Shown here in pieces: positions 34,883-45,822 of a stretch of 64,000 nucleotides of DNA. This DNA comes from Pseudevernia furfuracea. Taxonomy: Eukaryota; Ascomycota; Lecanoromycetes; Lecanorales; Parmeliaceae. The stretch spans positions 186,001 through 250,000 of the forward strand of contig JAIUPT010000028.1 of assembly GCA_022315425.1 (NCBI GenBank). Direction: 5' to 3'. Position 1 is the first letter of the stretch, and each line of letters begins with the position of its first letter. The notes under the pieces are model-generated. The model had not been told where the DNA came from. It saw nothing but the letters and a program-made list of their open reading frames with translations, and searched no databases. The position numbers were made by a program, and so were the translations under genes.

Positions 34883-36369
34883 AAAGGAGGCGTCTTGTAG
34901 ACTGCTTAGGTTTAATTCTTGTCAAGATTTTCTTTTGGGCTGTTGGAGTTTGAAGCGATGCAGTTCTTTGGGTAGGCGGTGTTTGTCACGCCATTCTAGT
35001 TTGATTGCAAGAGAAGTTGATCTTAAGCTGCACGCCTACTAGACCAACGATTAATGCCTTCTCAATCACTACTGCGTCTGCCTACCATAAAACTCAGTCT
35101 TTTCTCTATCCTCGGCGAATGGCAATCGTCTCTTGGGCTCTACTTCTTGAACAAATGCAGTATCGTGCTTTTGGATGGTCACAGGATGGAAAGCACATTG
35201 CTAGTCTGGAGATCTAACGTCCTAAGGAAAGAAGATAGCTAGTTTATGCGTATTAGAAGTGCTGCATCAACCTAGTCAAGATTTGAGCATATAACAAAGT
35301 GCTCCCGAAAGGCCGACTTGTCACGCTCGCATACGCCAGGCCAAGCAATTATGACCAATGTCGATAGTAACAACAAATAGTGGGTTCGTATGATCTTGAC
35401 CTTGTGGTCCATCCAGCCTTCCCTCGGGAAAACCCTTCGCAGTCCAATTTCAGCCCAAGCTGCACGTACTCGTAACTCGTCCTGGCCTATGAAAGTTTTG
35501 GAGGGTTCTCAATCATGACACATGCGTTATTGGACGCGAAGATGGGCCTTTGCAATGATCTTCTCGTCATGCGAGGAAACCGCTAGACGCGTCAATCTTT
35601 GTGTAACATCCGTACCTTAGGTCCTCGCATCGAATGAATGGTCGTTGCACGTGGAAAGTAAACGTCCACACAACCCTTTCTTTTCCGTGACTCAGCACAC
35701 AGGTAGCGTGGAAGTATTAGACAAATAGGGCTACTCGGGCTAGTGTTATCTCCAGAATCATATGACTGGATGCACGCTAGCTGGGCGCAGAAGGCTAGGA
35801 CCGTGCATGAGGCTGAGCTTTTTGGACCCACCACAAGCAGAGACCGATTGCGCAAAATATAAACAAATGCATCCAATAAGAATGATGACTGACTGATCAT
35901 TGCATCAATAGCAATCCTAGACTTCCTATACCATTAATCTGGAGCTACAAACCACATACCCGTGTGAGGCGAAGCAGACGGATGTCTTACTCGATTGTAA
36001 AATCATATCGATAGAACGTCACAAAATTCTACCACGCATAACCTGTAGAATCCAGTTACTCGGAATCCATTGCTATTCTGAGACGCGAGTTCCCTATTTC
36101 ATTCATGGACTCAGACGACCTTTTTGATTTGCGCGCTCTATTTCTATGCGATCATTCTCCAGTATGCCTAGTGCCAAGACAAGGTGGGTGGGTTGTCGCT
36201 GTCGACCAGACCAAGAGTCCAATTGTAGATGCCAGATTCAGTGGATTGAGGTGCACCATCAACAATGAACAGATAATCCTGTTCTAAAATCTTCAAGAAC
36301 GGACCGGGGCAAGCATGAGGCTATACAAAACACGTAAATAGTGGTTGGGCCTTCCCAGCGCCAATATTT
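34883..36369. other. intergenic region
   Basis: No gene is recognised on either strand. Confidence 0.5.
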
Positions 36370-36598
36370 GGAGCCAATAGAGGCCTGAACAGGCATTTTC
36401 TCGTACCCTAGCGCCAAGGGACTCCCATGCTTGTAGCAGCATAGACCTGGAGTGAAAAATGAAACTATATGCATGCAGGTGTGGGCGGGTGGGACGAAAG
36501 AATGCTATGACTCTGAAAGAGATAGAATCGAATGAAGAGTCAAATGCTGGTACAAGACAGGCCTATATAACACTCCCAAATGACACGGATCCCTGCAG
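36370..36598 (+). repeat. dispersed repeat, copy 1
   Basis: This begins GAGCCAATAGAGGCCTGAAC and ends CCCTGCAG. A diverged copy in the same orientation lies at 48961-49212. Shared blocks include GCGCCAAG, GTGGGCGGG, GGGACGAAA, ATGACTCTGAAA (ACGACTCTGAAA in copy 2), GAATCGAA and CAAGACAGG. No long frame is shared. Confidence 0.8.
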
Positions 36599-36746
36599 TA
36601 TGGTGCTCTTACCATAAGACGGTCTTTCCGCTTCCGGCTATTGACCTATAAACACGGTTATTTTAGGTTCTCTCAAAACTCACAATTTCCGTAAAGCCAC
36701 AAAAGGCTACAATTAGATGTCTTTCATTCTTCGCATTGGGAATTGT

Positions 36747-37794
36747 TCAGGATTCATGCTCTTGTGCCAGACATTGTAATGCTGTAGATTTGTGGCCAGT
36801 GGAACAATCGTACTCAGAAAGCCATCTCAAAATGATATGCTCCTCGGCCGAGAGCATTGCAGACTTCATGATCGACAGCCGTTGAGTCAGACCCTCGGTT
36901 TCATCTAACGTAGAGGATATCTTCTCGTCTATCTCTGTTATCTCTAGCTTCCGATACTGATGTTCGACTACTTCCGTCCATCTTCGTAGGTCTTTGTCTT
37001 TGGAGTTGAGTTTTGTGTTGAGATCTTGAAGCGGCTGCTCAGCCAATGAATGGATGGGTATCAACCTCCTTCGAACAATCTTCATGTTATTCTGACTGAC
37101 TATTTCCGCCGAGAACTCCAAAATCGCCACGTAGACACCAACGATCGTATCTTCAAGATAATCAGAATCCGGCAAGTCTCTATCACGATAGCTGGCCTCA
37201 ATGGCTGCACATCGACTAAGAGTGTCTGTTGAATTTCTAAAAGCTTCAAACAAGGCTTAGAGTCTGTCGACGTTATTCTGCGCTATCTGCAAGCCCAATG
37301 AGATAATGGTCCATGCACTTGCCGAATGTCCGAGTTGGATCGAACGCGACACCGGCCTCTATCAATTCTTAAACCAAAGCACGGATGCCAAGATCTTCTC
37401 GGCTGCAGCACGTAGATTGATGTCGCTTTTGTCTTTACCTCCGGAGATCTTCCATCTTCCTTTCCGAAATTCGCGATATCGCTTTTCCGTCTCATCTGCC
37501 ACGTTTGCACTACACTGGGTCACTGGGCCTTTTCAATGTTATAGCGCAAATCTTGTTGGGCATCCTCTAGCTTGGCGAATGCTTCTTGCCACAAGTTCCG
37601 GCTCCGCTTACTCAATCCCGAGCCTGAATCGTCTGGGCTGTTGCCCTGAACCCTTCAGAAGTAGACGACTGGGGTGGCAACGCAAGTTGAACTTCTCGCT
37701 CTTCCTCACGATCTCTGAGAGTGCCTTTATCCTGTTTGGCTGCCGTCCTCGGCTTCAGCAGGCTTTTGAAACACGAAAGCATGGCAGCTGGCAC
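36747..37794 (-). pseudogene. decayed NACHT/STAND gene, N-terminal part only
   Basis: Fungal NACHT proteins act in self/non-self recognition and cell death. Reading down from 37794, one finds the family's start (MPAAMLSCFKSLLKPRTAAK), then in another frame NLWQEAFAKLEDAQQDLRYN, then RYREFRKGRWKISGG, then LIEAGVAFDPTRT, then in another frame ASAWTIISLGLQIAQNNVDR, and finally a long frame from YLEDTIVGVYVAILEF to EEHIILRWLSEYDCSTGHKS. These words come in the correct order for the N-terminal domain that precedes the P-loop, but at least four frame changes or stops interrupt them. The frame ends just before the point where the P-loop would start, and no NACHT domain follows. Confidence 0.8.
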
Positions 37795-38799
37795 TGTTTC
37801 TTCGCTAGTACTGACCAGAATAAGAGGTCGATGATAGGGTGCAGCAAATTATAGGTAGGCGCCGAAGAACGTGAACATACGAGACTGTAGTGTAATAGCT
37901 ACTCTGAAAAAAATGTAATGACACTGTTTCAAAGAGCGGCAAAAATCAAACGGTCGAGTGTAAAGCCAGACAGAATACTGTAATCCAATCATGTTTCCAG
38001 CCTTATCAGCCCCAACTCCACGTAGCATCATAGGCGTAGCAGCGCAGCTATATGTGATAGATCTCTTGCTACCAAGGTATCTGATGCCCGAGGCGCCCAT
38101 GCGCAATTTCTTCCCCTGGTGACACTCGATGGAAGGCAATGCAGATTCCGATCAGCCGGCCCAATACGATATGCAGGTCGCCACACAGAGAGGGGTAAAA
38201 ATCATGCAAGAGAGGCCATTGGGAATCAATGCGGCATACCGCTTGCCAATACATACAAGTCAAGGAGTAATAAAATGCTGGCTGCCACACTGGGGATCCG
38301 CTCGATGATTGGTATTAGGTAGATCTGTAATACCGGTTCCTAAGCCTAGACAGCTTTATTACTCCGTAGATTCTTCAGTCTTGCTGCGGGTCGGAATCAC
38401 AATGATGGTACATACGAGGATCTGCCTGTGGTACGGCGTTGTCACTGCCACAGGCGATCTACCTACCACATTGTTATCCTCAGCCTTGGCACGTCGTTGG
38501 CAAATTCGTAGGGCTGAGAATACTGTACCCCTAAATCTGGCGATCCATGACGTCGAGATCCGGTCGCGTTTCTCGCGTCTTTGAGAGGCGCTGAAGCGAA
38601 TTATTCTTCTCATTCGAGCCACGACTGCATGTTGATATATGCCTCCAGCAAGTGTGCCTTGAAGTGCCAGTCGCCGAGTGCTTTCGGGACCTTTGCGCAC
38701 TTCCTGACGACTACAAAGCCCATACACACAGCCAGCTACGCCTTTTGCTCCCAACGAGCTTTGGTTCCTATTCGAACTCTCTCATACATTCCTCTTACC
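37795..38799. other. intergenic region
   Basis: No gene is supported. The right end is the promoter and leader of the UV endonuclease gene. Confidence 0.5.
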
Positions 38800-41111
38800 A
38801 TGGCGAAGAGGAAAAGTCTGGCTATCGCAACGCAAGGCCCTGCTATCACGACAGTACCTATCCACCCTCCGCCGTTCGACGATGACCCAGCTCCTCCTCC
38901 AAAGCGAAGAGCAAGTCAGCGCAGAGTCTCACGGCCAAATCCTGATACTGGGTCTACCAATCCAAACAAGAATGCAAATGTTCTTGACGCGCCAGAAGCT
39001 CTGCGCGCTTCACCTGACGGGGACGAGACAATGAATCTTGCGGAAGCAGGTATGGATGTCAAGAAGCAGGTCAAAGAGGAAGATAGCGATTCGCCGTTGT
39101 CTGAGATGGATGAAATTGAAGAGCCGGTGGAGGAGAAGAAAGGGAAAAGCAAGGGCAAGACAGCTGCAACTTCGAAGAATGTTAAGAAAGAATCAATGAA
39201 GCCTGCAGTGGCGGCGAAGGATAAAAATGAGCCTACACAGGAATCACAGTTTCTGGATCCTGAGGCTGAGGGAGACGAAGAAGCGGACGAGGAGGAGATT
39301 CAGGCTGCGTTATCGAGACCGCCTCCTGTCAATAGCGACTACCTTCCTTTACCATGGAAAGGGAGGTTAGGATACGTGAGCTTTGCCCATGCCATTGACT
39401 ATTCGAGGCCACTACTAAATGCTTCCAGGCTTGTTTATGTACATATCTTCGCTTCTCGAATCCTCCCGTATTCAGCTCTCGTACCTGTCGCATTGCATCT
39501 ATACTAGAGAACCGTCATCCGCTTCGAGACCCGAATGAGCCACCCCACGCAACGAAGAACAGGCCAGATAGAGAAAAACCAGCTGATGTGAGGAGGGGAC
39601 AAGCATTTGTGGAGAGCCTTGGAATAGCAAATGCAAAAGACATCGTGAAGATGCTACGGTGGAACGACAAGTACGGTATCAAGTTTTTGAGACTGAGCAG
39701 CGAGATGTTTCCTTTCGCAAGCCACCCGGAATACGGATACAAATTGGCACCGTTCGTCTCGAAAGAATTGGCAGAGGCTGGAAAGACTGCAGCCGAGCTT
39801 GGTCATAGATTGACCACTCACCCCGGCCAATACACCCAGCTCGGATCACCCCGCAAGCCAGTCATTGACAATGCCATCCGAGATCTAGACTATCATGCTG
39901 AGCTCCTGAGCCTTCTCAAACTTCCTCCACAGCAAGATCGGGATGCAGTAATGATCCTACACTTAGGCGGCGTCTTTGGTGATAAGGCAGCGACCCTCGA
40001 CCGCTTCCGTGAAAACTACAAGAAGCTCCCGCAAGGTGTCAAAGACCGCTTAGTCCTCGAGAACGATGATGTGAGCTGGTCGGTACATGAGCTTCTCCCT
40101 CTGTGTGAAGAGCTCAACATTCCCATGGTTCTAGATTTTCACCACAACAATATCATCTTCGATGCAGATCAAATCCGAGAAGGTACCAAAGACATCGTGG
40201 ATCTCTTTCCGCGCATATTAGCGACCTGGAAGAGAAAGAATATTACCCCCAAGATGCACTACTCTGAGCCCACACCTTCAGCTATTACAGGTCGTCAGCG
40301 AAGGAAGCATAACCCCCGCGTCGCCACACTTCCACCCTGCCCGCCAGATATGGACCTTATGATCGAAGCCAAAGATAAGGAACAAGCTGTATTCGAGCTT
40401 ATGCGGACCTTCAAGCTGCCAGGGTACAACATGTTCAACGACATCATTCCACACGTCCGCAAGGATGACAACAAACCCATCAAAATCCCCAAGAAGAAGA
40501 CGCCTAAGAAGAAGAAGGCGGTCAAAGATGAGGACGATGAACTTGATGCTGCAGAAGAGGCCATTGAGGCGGAAGAGGACCCAGTTCAACAGGTCATCCT
40601 GGATGATGAGGTTGGCATGGGGGGGCCGGAAGGTCGTGTTTACTGGCCACCGGGCATGGAGCATTGGCTTCGGCCGGTCAAAAAGGTCATCAAACCGAAA
40701 GAACCAAAAGACGAAACGAAGATGACGCCCGCTCAAAAGAAGAAAGCTGCCGCAGACGCCGCTAAGGAAGGAGCGAAAGTTGAGGAGGAGGTACAAATCA
40801 ACGGCGTCAAAGACGAAGAGAAGGGGGTGCCGGCTATGCCTACACCAGCAAGCAAGAATTTAAAGGCCGCACAGAAAGCCGCGCCAATAGCAGCTACCAA
40901 AAAGACAGTCAATGGAAGGAAGAAGACTGCGAAGAGTGTTCCGATGCCCTCTACATCTGATGAGGATGCTGATGAGGCAATGTCGGACTTCGAGGATGCG
41001 ACTGAAAAGGTGGAGATGCCTAAGAAGGGAAAGAATAATGTCACGAAAGCACCGAAGAGACAGAGTGCGAGGGCGAAAAAGATCAGCTATGCGGAGACTG
41101 AGGAAGAGTAG
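38800..41111 (+). CDS. uve1: UV damage endonuclease (UVDE/Uve1)
   Basis: The enzyme nicks DNA 5' to UV photoproducts and other distortions and starts an excision repair route independent of classical NER. Exons 38800-39375 and 39429-41111 give 752 residues. The N-terminal 190 residues are disordered and charged. After the intron the TIM-barrel domain starts GYACLCTYLR and continues with KFLRLSSEMFPFASHPEYGY, GHRLTTHPGQYTQLGSP, MILHLGGVFGDK, RLVLENDDVSW, PMVLDFHHNNI and KMHYSEP. These segments contain the histidine, glutamate and aspartate metal ligands. The C-terminal 200 residues are basic and acidic blocks (KKKTPKKKKAVKDEDDE, KRQSARAKK) typical of nuclear targeting. The start ATG has context TTACCATGG. 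Confidence 0.93.
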
Positions 41112-41517
41112 TTGCAGTAGACGTTGTGGCACTCTCTGGTATTATTTATCTCGGCAACGCTGGTCTCGAAGACTCTTCTCGAATATATGTCAATAAGGTA
41201 TGCAGTATAATTGGGATTCCGTTCTAATCCTTTTTCCACCCTGGCGTCACTTCCTCCACCCACCCCTGCACACCTCGCTCGCTCCATCTCGCGCAAGGAG
41301 AGCAACCATTGGCACTGCCGAAGAATAGCCGACTCCGACGCTCCGCAAAAAGAAGGCGCCGATGCCCCACTAAACTCGAATGCCCCTCCTCAACTACATC
41401 GAAAATTGCTTTTACCTTCGGTGTAATTCAACAAAACGTTTCTTCACCTAGATTGGCTTATCACTGATCATCCATCCGAACAATTCATCCTCACTTACCA
41501 CCATAGAACCTAACAAA
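41112..41517. promoter_or_regulatory. promoter and leader of aldolase gene
   Basis: This 406-bp region is pyrimidine-rich toward its right end, in keeping with a strongly expressed glycolytic gene. No defined site is seen. Confidence 0.5.
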
Positions 41518-42823
41518 ATGGGTGTCGAAGAAGTCCTCAAGCGCAAGACCGGCGTCATTACTGGTGACGACGTCTACAATCTCTGTATGGCCGCTTCCAC
41601 GTCCCCAATCGCCTCCAGGTTGGCTGCGAACTAACATGACACAGTCAAGTATGCTCAGAAGCATGAATTTGCCATCCCAGCCATCAATGTCACCTCATCC
41701 TCAACGGCCGTAGCAGCTCTCGAAGCCGCCCGCGATGCGAAGTCTCCTATCATCCTACAAATGTCTCAAGGTGGCGCGGCCTACTTCTGCGGCAAGGGTG
41801 TCGACAACAAGGACCAGAAAGCTTCCATCATGGGCGCCGTTGCCGGTGCACACTACATTAGGAGCGTTGCTCCGGCTTACGGGATCCCTGTCATCCTGCA
41901 CACAGATCATTGTGCCAAAAAGTTGTTGCCATGGTTAGATGGCATGCTGGTGGTGGGTGCCATTGTGAATAATCATTCATTTTCCAGATGCAAACTGACA
42001 TTGTCGGCCGCAGCACGATAAGGAGTATTTCGATTTGCATGAGGAACCTCTCTTCAGCTCTCACATGGTCGATCTTTCGGAAGAGGATGTAGATTACAAC
42101 ATTAAGACATGTAAGCATTACATGGATAAAGTCAAACCCTGGAAGCAATTCCTCGAGATGGAGATCGGAATCACCGGTGGTGAGGAGGACGGCGTGAACA
42201 ATGAAGACGTGGACAACGCCTCTCTGTACACTCAACCGGACACAGTCCTCGAGATCTACCAAGAATTGTCCGCCATCAGCCCCTACTTCTCCATTGCCGC
42301 TGGTTTCGGAAATGTCCACGGTGTCTACAAGCCCGGAAATGTGAAACTAAAGGTCGAACTTTTGAAAGGTCACCAGGCCCTAATTAAAGAGAAGGAAAAA
42401 ACCAAGGATGATAAGCCTGCGTTCCTTGTGTTCCATGGTGGGTCTGGTAGTTCGACGGCGCAGTTCAAGGAGGCCATCAGCTATGGCGTTGTGAAAGTCG
42501 TACGTCACGCGATCGAAACCAAAAGAGAGACTAGCGGGCTGACTAGCGCAGAACCTCGATACCGATCTCCAGTACGCATACCTAACAGGTATCCGTGACT
42601 ACGTACTCAAGAACAAGGACTATCTCATGCAGCAAGTCGGAAACCCCGATGGAGATGTACGTGTAATTTCTTGTTTCCCGAAACCGACGCTAACACCGCG
42701 AAACAGGACAAGCCAAACAAGAAGTATTACGACCCCAGAGTCTGGGTCCGTGAGGGCGAGAAAACGATGACGAAGAGGGTGGAGCAGGGCCTGGAGGAGT
42801 TCAACACTGCCGGCCAAGTCTAA
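41518..42823 (+). CDS. fba1: fructose-bisphosphate aldolase, class II (zinc-dependent)
   Basis: It splits fructose 1,6-bisphosphate into dihydroxyacetone phosphate and glyceraldehyde 3-phosphate in glycolysis, and reverses this in gluconeogenesis. Exons 41518-41584, 41645-41949, 42014-42499, 42552-42656 and 42707-42823 give 359 residues, the usual fungal length. Motifs are FAIPAINVTSSSTAVAALEAA, GIPVILHTDHCAKKLLPWLDGML with the catalytic aspartate and zinc histidine, EMEIGITGGEEDGVNNEDV with the acidic active-site loop, AAGFGNVHGVYKPGNV and FLVFHGGSGSS with further histidine ligands, and VNLDTDLQYAYLTGIRDYV. It ends DPRVWVREGEKTMTKRVEQGLEEFNTAGQV. The second donor can be read at either of two adjacent GTG triplets, a one-residue uncertainty. 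Confidence 0.95.
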
Positions 42824-43391
42824 GTACATGCCTTCTGCTTGAGGGGTGATTCTCAGTATGTATATGTACGCTACTGCGCAACTCCAAGATACACTGAGAA
42901 AGCACTTCGGTACCAAAGGCGTTACGATTCATCATGTCGTCATCGCTTGTTATCATCTTGCCTGTCTCTGGATTGCGTGACACAGCTTGCCAATTGCCAT
43001 CTCTTTGAAACTAGCCATGCCCTGGTACCTCGTCCCGCTGTCTGTAGGGGTAAGGTGGACGATGATCTGGTCGTAGAGTGAGTCGAAGAGATCGGTAGCC
43101 GGAGGTCCCTACTAAACGTGGTCGCTGCGGAGAAGACTGTCGCTAATTGGCGATCTAGACCTCTCAAATCTCTCAGGGCTTCGTCCCTGGTGATCCGAAC
43201 CGCCTCGTATTGACGAGCAGAGAGTGGACCCGAGAGAGAAGTACAATGCGTAAGTTTCACGACGTGAATACTCGCATAGAGCCACCCTAGCTGTGAGTAT
43301 GCGTGGCTGGCCGTCCCAATGCTAGGGCTGTAAGCCACCTACCCCAGCGCCAAGAACGGCTATCGCTATGCGCTGTAGATCCCGGGTGGCT
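42824..43391. other. intergenic region
   Basis: This is the 3' region of the aldolase gene. No gene is seen. Confidence 0.55.
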
Positions 43392-44312
43392 TTACAGGCC
43401 TTCGAGGTCTGGGCCGGGTGGGACGAAGTTGTATGGATTTGCCTTTGAGTGAGAGGATGTTAGATGGAGAGCGAAGACGGTAGTTCCCTCGTCGAAGCCC
43501 TTGCCGATTGCGGTGTTCCCCAACCCAAGTTGGTCCGTGTTTGACCGCTTCGATGTCATAGGCGATGGGGATGACGGCGTTGGAAGCGCGGGGAAGGAAC
43601 TTTTGCTGCTATAAGCGCTTGGTACGAGCCGCGAGGGACAGGTGGTGGCAAATGTTTTTGCTATGCGGCAAGAGTGTGGTGGAAGAAGCCTGTTGAGAGG
43701 ATTGACTGAAGAGCAGACGGAAGGAGCCGCGAGGTCATTGACCAAGAGGACACCTGGAGATGATACCGCGCGGGGGACCTGCAACGGGTGTTTACAGACG
43801 ACCCCGCGGGTGATAAGCCGGCTCGGGCGTGCGGATACCGAGATCCCCGCCGTCATCACCACCAAAGTCCAGCTCCAGACTCACTCGACGGGCGGAGGCA
43901 GCGTCGTCCAATTCGAGACCAATGTTTTCTTCCGCGGCGGCTGTGTGAAGAAGAAAAAGGTTAGCTTGGAAGTGTCACCGCTCAAGGCATCGAAGGAGTG
44001 AGGTGGGGAGTGCGCACCATCGGTTCCATCAGGAGGGGAATGATGAGGGAGCAGTGGCTCCATTATGAGTTGATAAAGGCTTTTGAAGACGTATGAGAAG
44101 CCCACTGCGGCGAGGATTTGAACTGTTATCAGGACGTAAGGGTTTGTGTCCCCGTTGGAGGGCTGACATGGGGTAGTGGTTGCCATGGGGGATATGGGAC
44201 AAGGCTCGGAGATGGAAGGGCTGGCGAGATGCTGGGAACGCTTTGATGGGACGATTGGGTTTGATGATGCAAGCGGAGCGTGTTGACAGGTATTGGAAGT
44301 AGGTGGGAGCAA
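43392..44312 (-). CDS. possible small membrane protein gene, structure uncertain
   Basis: The better-looking part is an exon frame with MATTTPCQPSNGDTNPYV followed by a membrane segment (LITVQILAAVGFSYVFKSLYQ) and TLPPPVE, ending at a GTGAGT donor near 43883. A further frame closer to 43392 ends KGFDEGTTVFALHLTSSHSKANPYNFVPPGPDLEGL, which reads like a genuine C-terminus. I could not place the junctions between them with confidence. A plus-strand frame overlaps at 43642-44001. No family is recognised. Confidence 0.3.
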
Positions 44313-44614
44313 ATGGGGTGTAGGTTGGAAGATATGGGACTTTGAGAGGCAGAGGAATGAATCTTATATACATGTAGCCATGAGAGATTGCCTTGAGCCT
44401 GGCTGACCAAGTAGGATGATCAGGGCACATAATCAGCACATAATCAGCCGTAAAGAAATAGTGCCTATCAAAAAGATCAGTGGCGTCCCGCACAATTTCG
44501 ACTGACTTGTCTGCCAGAAAAGGAACCTAAAGGACGTGAATGCGGCACTAAAGTTGAAAAGCGCATGCAGAGGCAAAAAAAAAATCCACAAGGAACAAGC
44601 AACCGTCCAGCCTA

Positions 44615-45194
44615 CAGCAGACGATGATTGACACTAGGACAAAATCAAGCCGACCATCAGAACCCGACCAACTTTTTTTTTTTTTTGAGTACCCCGAAGC
44701 GTGCCGCCCGAAGAAACCCCCAGCGCCCCCCCCCCCACCTCGAAGTGCCCCCCTTTCCCCCCCTCCGCTCACCTCGAAGTGCCCCCCTTTCCCCCCCTCC
44801 GCTCACCTCGAAGTGCCCCCCTTTCCCCCCCTCCCCTCACCTCGAAGTACCCCCCTCTCCACCCCCTCAGTACCTCCTCCCCCCTCGAAGTACCCCCTCT
44901 TCTCCCCCTCAGTACCCCTCCCCTCCCCCCCCTCGAAGTATCCCCCCCTCCCCCCTCGAAGTACCCCCCTAAAAAACCCCCTCGAAGAGTAATCCTCGAC
45001 GATTACCTTTCGAAGAGTATAATTAAAAGAATACTTTCAGAATAATTTAAGTTTAATATAATATTTTCTTATATAAGAATCTAAAATAGTGTTTATAGAA
45101 GTTCAGCGTAGAGAATAAAGAGAGAAAAAATAAAAAAATGATCGGGTTTTGATAATGCTCTGAATTTTGTCCTAGTGTCAATCATCGTCCGCCG
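44615..45194. mobile_element. 580-bp inverted-repeat element with TA flanks (Tc1/mariner-pogo-like MITE)
   Basis: Positions 44620-44645 and 45164-45189 are perfect 26-bp inverted copies. The similarity extends outward to CAGCAGACG and CGGCGGACG (two mismatches) and inward to the words AGAACCCGACC and AAAACCCGATC. TA dinucleotides sit directly outside at 44613-44614 and 45195-45196, as expected for Tc1/mariner-type insertion into TA. There is no transposase frame. The left interior is a C-rich 34-bp satellite. The right interior (45000-45160) is AT-rich. Confidence 0.72.
44738..44965 (+). repeat. C-rich 34-bp tandem satellite inside the element
   Basis: Units begin CCTCGAAGTG or CCTCGAAGTAC at 44738, 44772, 44806 and 44840, an exact 34-bp period. 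The array then decays into shorter CCTCGAAGTA-containing units up to about 44965. Long open frames across it are a by-product of the repeat. Confidence 0.9.
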
Positions 45195-45196
45195 TA

Positions 45197-45822
45197 CCAG
45201 CCACTCACAACAGTCAAGAGCTGCAATGCTGTCTTCCAAAGAAAGAACTTAAAAGATCCATGGTTTGAAAGTTGCGCTAATAATGCAAAATCCAGTCGAC
45301 CATTACCAATCTTCATTTTGTGTTCCAGAAAAGGCACTAAATGGACTTCGATCAGGATTAAAACGTTGTGACTAGTCGTGTATAACGTGATCTGGTAATG
45401 CAAAAAAATCAAAAGCTGCATGAGAAGGTTTCGAGTGCTCCGGCGGAGCACTCTCGCACTGCCGTTGAACCACTCTGATGGTCGATCCCAGCTGCGCGTG
45501 TCTTCCCAATGTGGCAATAAAAAGACGGTGGGGTAGCCAAAGGGTCGTCAGCATGCACCTACCCGAGCCACAAAGTACGTAGCCTAGCATTCCGCTTGTG
45601 AAGAAACCAACGGAATTACTAGTACTGGTTCTTTTTCTACTCACTCTATCCAGAGATTTCTTGTTGCACAACTTCTCGAGCTTTGTCTGAGAGCCCGGAT
45701 TTTGTGCTCATCGATCGCTTTGCCCAATTTAAAATCTAGCTTGCTCAAATCGCGCGACGAGAGAGAGCCTCTGACGCAGCCAAATACATTCCCCCAAAGT
45801 CTAGCCGCCCGAACAAGGCTAC
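45197..45822. other. intergenic, possible repeat relic
   Basis: No gene is seen. At 45285-45310 the sequence AAAATCCAGTCGACCATT resembles the inner flank of the element's left arm (AAAATCAAGCCGACCATC). At about 45331 a CCAGAAAAGG word is shared with 44515. These could be pieces of another related copy. Confidence 0.4.

Noticed and set aside
44624..45045. Three proline-rich open frames of 114-122 codons
   Set aside because: They are translations of the C-rich 34-bp satellite in each frame.
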